Position numbers and translations under genes: made by a program. Shown piece by piece: positions 61,156-64,000 of a stretch of 64,000 nt of DNA (position 1 is its first letter; every line of letters begins with the position of its first letter). The notes under the pieces were generated by a model. The model saw only the letters and a program-made list of their open reading frames with translations. It ran no database searches and was not told the origin of the DNA. The stretch comes from Onchidella celtica (lineage: Eukaryota > Mollusca > Gastropoda > Systellommatophora > Onchidiidae): contig OZ007576.1 in the NCBI GenBank assembly GCA_963931925.1, forward strand, positions 10,313,261-10,377,260, read 5' to 3'.

Positions 61156-63424
61156 CTTGGAGTCGCAGTTGGTCTTGCTACAAATAAAACAACAACGTTG
61201 TATTTTAATAGGCTTTACGTTGGGAGCAAACAAGAAGAAACTTTTAGAATAACTTCGAACAGGAAAAGTTGTTCTAAAAGAATTTATATTTATTTAGCGC
61301 TTTTTCCTTAGAAATGTTTTTCTTTTAGAATTTACTGTACACTGTCCTCGTTATTTATTGCTAAAGCAAAATTGAATGCTTTGCACATGGACAACATTAA
61401 TTCTTTTCACCATACTTCAACATTCCGTGAGCGTCAGAGAACAGTCAAAACATTAACAGTGTCTACCTGATAACAAATCTCTTCAGAACATTTGAAATGG
61501 ACGGTGAATGCTGACGTAATGCTGAGATTCTTTCAGAGTAGCAAGGCAAAGGCCAGACGACGCAGGCACACGTACAAACACACACACGCTCAAACATCAC
61601 CCGTTTTTCCCCCTCATGCTATCGAAACACTTGTTCCTGCCTGCCAGAAGGCCATTAATTACCGCCCTCTGCCCAGATGCAATCCCGGCCTTCTCTTCTT
61701 CAATATCGGAAACAGACTGGTGGGCAAATTGTGGGATGAGAACCAGTTATCTCTGAGGGTTATCGATACGGTTTTTAACAACTGATTTTTATTCGAGAAA
61801 CAGGGAAAGCCACAGATACTAGTGCAACAGTATCGATATGGCATTTAAAAAATTTTTTTTAACCTTATTATACTAATCCATAGCACAGGACTGATATTGC
61901 GATTTCTGTAAGCAAAGTCCAAAAGATTTTGTATAATATTCAAGATAGATATGTGGTTCGATTCAGTTTGCCAAAAATTGTGTGTCGAAGTTTTAAGATC
62001 TCTCCGATTTATTATTATTTTTTATTTTGTTGCGTGTTGTTTCTTTTGCATTGCAGAATGGATTTGTCGCTCAACTTTTACACATTTGAAAACGGGCACG
62101 AACAACCCGAACGGCATCGATGCTACGAGAAAGGAAACCACAATATGAGGCGATACATTAGCCCTCTCATTATTGCAGACACTTCCCCGCTGTTTCAGAT
62201 CCTTAAGCGGTTTCTCGCCCCGCCAGAAATCCCTTAGGGAGAAAATAAAATACTTGCAAAGGAAGATTGATTGCGGATCCAGGAGTACTTCTTTTGCTGT
62301 TGGTACTGCTAAATGCAATAATTAGCCTGTACCCAGCACGATAAGGGCTCCATGAGTGCTGCAGTAGACATGCTATGAATTAAGCATGGAAAACCGCATC
62401 CGGCTTGGGGATGGGGAAAGAGGAAAGAGCATGCAAGGCATAGTACAAAGTTGGAAAAAAACATGTAGGGGCTCTGCAAAAGTCAGCTTTCTCCATGCTT
62501 TGGTTTGTGTAGGCTGTATTTCAAATGTTAAACTAGTCAGTGCCCTGTAATCTCCCTGCTATACATAGACACCATCTAACATTTTGAACTATATCGTCAC
62601 GAAGTTTTGCCCAGGTCGATCCGCTCCAAGTTTCTAGACGCCTATTTTCATAACTGAAGCAACACACCCTTACAGTATGTGGAACACATAGGGGTGGCAA
62701 TTATCCAATTCTTACTTTTATCATTCATCCACATCTTCTTGCAACGAAATAATATGTTGATCTTTTAACCACATGTTATAGGAGGCTGTTATATTAACTA
62801 AACGTGTCCCCCGAGCGTAATTAGAGAGTATATATTTTCACAACAAAATACTGGGATCAACCACATACTGAGGGTAAATTCCGAGTGAATTTAGATGTCT
62901 TTGTCATTCATCACGAGACAGTTTGTCACGTATAATACTCTTGAATTGTACAAAACGATTCTTTGTATATCGTACTTGTATCACATCATATGGAAAAAGT
63001 GCACATCGGGCCGGGTTGATATTTAATGATGATAACCGAAGAGAAAAATGACATTTCCGCCAGGGATGGGAATTGCCTGGATTTGCTGTCAGCGTCGGTA
63101 TTGGGGGAGATTTAATTATGCTTGAAATTACCTTTTTTTTCGCCTTTGTTGTTGTTGTTGTAGTTTTCCAATCAATAGAGCTTGCATTGTGTTGATCTGC
63201 GTTGGAAATACAAAAACAGCAAATTAATAGAATGTCAGCCACAGCGATCAAATTGCAAGTACATCATCACCAACAGTGTGCACTGTATCATTTACTGTCT
63301 GATCTTAGACATCGTCAACATCTTCATCATCTTAGTCCAGTAAAGTTCGGCACGAAATGTTGCACTGTTGCGGGACAACAGACTTTAGCAAAATGCACGT
63401 AAATTAGGCAGATAAAGATATAGA
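61156..63424. other. Unrecognised spacer
   Basis: AT-rich DNA with a (GTT)n run near 63146-63161. Frames at 61492-61785 and 61929-62237 show no motif. No exon matching the somatomedin-B gene was found. Confidence 0.45.
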
Positions 63425-63615
63425 GGCACAGTCATCGTCGTCATGGGCGTCATCATCACTGACGTTATCGACGTCCTCCTCCTCCTCATCATCATCACTG
63501 CCATGAACATCACCATCGACATCATCATCAGTAACCACCATTATTATCACCATCGTCATCATCATCATCGGTAACCACCATTATTATCACCATGGTTATC
63601 ATAATCAACCATTAC
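63425..63615. repeat. (ATC)n-type trinucleotide array
   Basis: Degenerate ATC/CAT/CAC triplets. A 33-base-scale block (ATCATCATC, GTAACCACCATTATTATCAC) occurs twice near 63520-63595. The remaining bases to 64000 show no feature. Confidence 0.9.
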
Positions 63616-64000
63616 CTTCACCGATGTCGCCGTGCTGACTGCACTAAAATAACAAAAGAATAATCAATTCAGTGTGAAGTATAAAAAAATTCTGCTCTCC
63701 CAACTTCCCGCAGAAAACTATTCTGTAATCAGCCACAACCCTGTGACATTCATAGCATGTAATCGAACTGGCTTTCTTGTGCAGGTTTTTATTGGATGGC
63801 ATAGCCAGAACAACAAGGAAATTATACGTGGTTTAGGATCGGCCTTGTCATGTCCTATAATCTCTGCCATGTTATTTACTCTTTAACTACAGTGTCCCGT
63901 TATTCGTTATTCTTTTTTTTACATCAGTCTGTATTCTTTTCTATGGCTTGTATTCTCTGGTGTGTTTAGTGATCTGTTCTGTGTCCACCAGTGGGAAATT

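Overview
This window looks like ordinary non-coding DNA from an animal nuclear genome, most likely a marine invertebrate and plausibly a mollusc. The signs are AT-leaning sequence, very dense microsatellites (GA, CA, TATC, ATC and GTT arrays), degraded retroelements, small terminal-repeat transposons, and one short secretory exon with proper splice signals. There are no operons, ribosome-binding sites, CRISPR arrays, rRNA genes or intact tRNA genes. The species assignment is inference.

Layout. 0-7 kb: a CTGTATCTGTCTCC-type minisatellite, a tRNA-derived SINE head, and a minus-strand LINE relic (endonuclease tail, reverse transcriptase, C-terminal zinc knuckle) broken by a frameshift and 5' truncated. 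7-13 kb: a piggyBac-like MITE, trinucleotide arrays, a hAT-like MITE with terminal repeats and a degraded 8-bp target duplication, a CRE/YY1-type promoter-like block, and a LINE/SINE 3' end with a GATAA tail. 13-29 kb: mostly unrecognised DNA with three copies of an unnamed dispersed repeat, a frameshifted THAP zinc-finger fragment (minus strand, about 19.7 kb), a 740-bp TATC array, and a MITE with 14-bp perfect terminal repeats inserted at TTAA into one of the dispersed repeats. 29-43 kb: unrecognised DNA plus a 220-240 bp triplicate, twelve apparently identical copies of a 62-bp satellite unit, and a 31-bp array with a head-on inverted unit. 43.5-43.9 kb: the one well-supported coding exon, a signal peptide plus somatomedin-B-like domain with an acceptor and a phase-1 donor; its other exons are not found here. 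44-64 kb: a minisatellite beginning at that donor site, paired dispersed repeats, a SINE, several local duplications, a diverged array of about 100 bp with a Cys-rich minus-strand reading, and a probable 1.18-kb solo LTR with 5-bp target duplications.

The genes do not form a pathway. The main biology is genome dynamics. Two insertions (the 208-bp MITE and the solo LTR) sit inside duplicated sequence whose other copy still shows the unoccupied site, so both can be dated relatively from this window alone. The secreted somatomedin-B gene runs left to right and presumably continues beyond the window.
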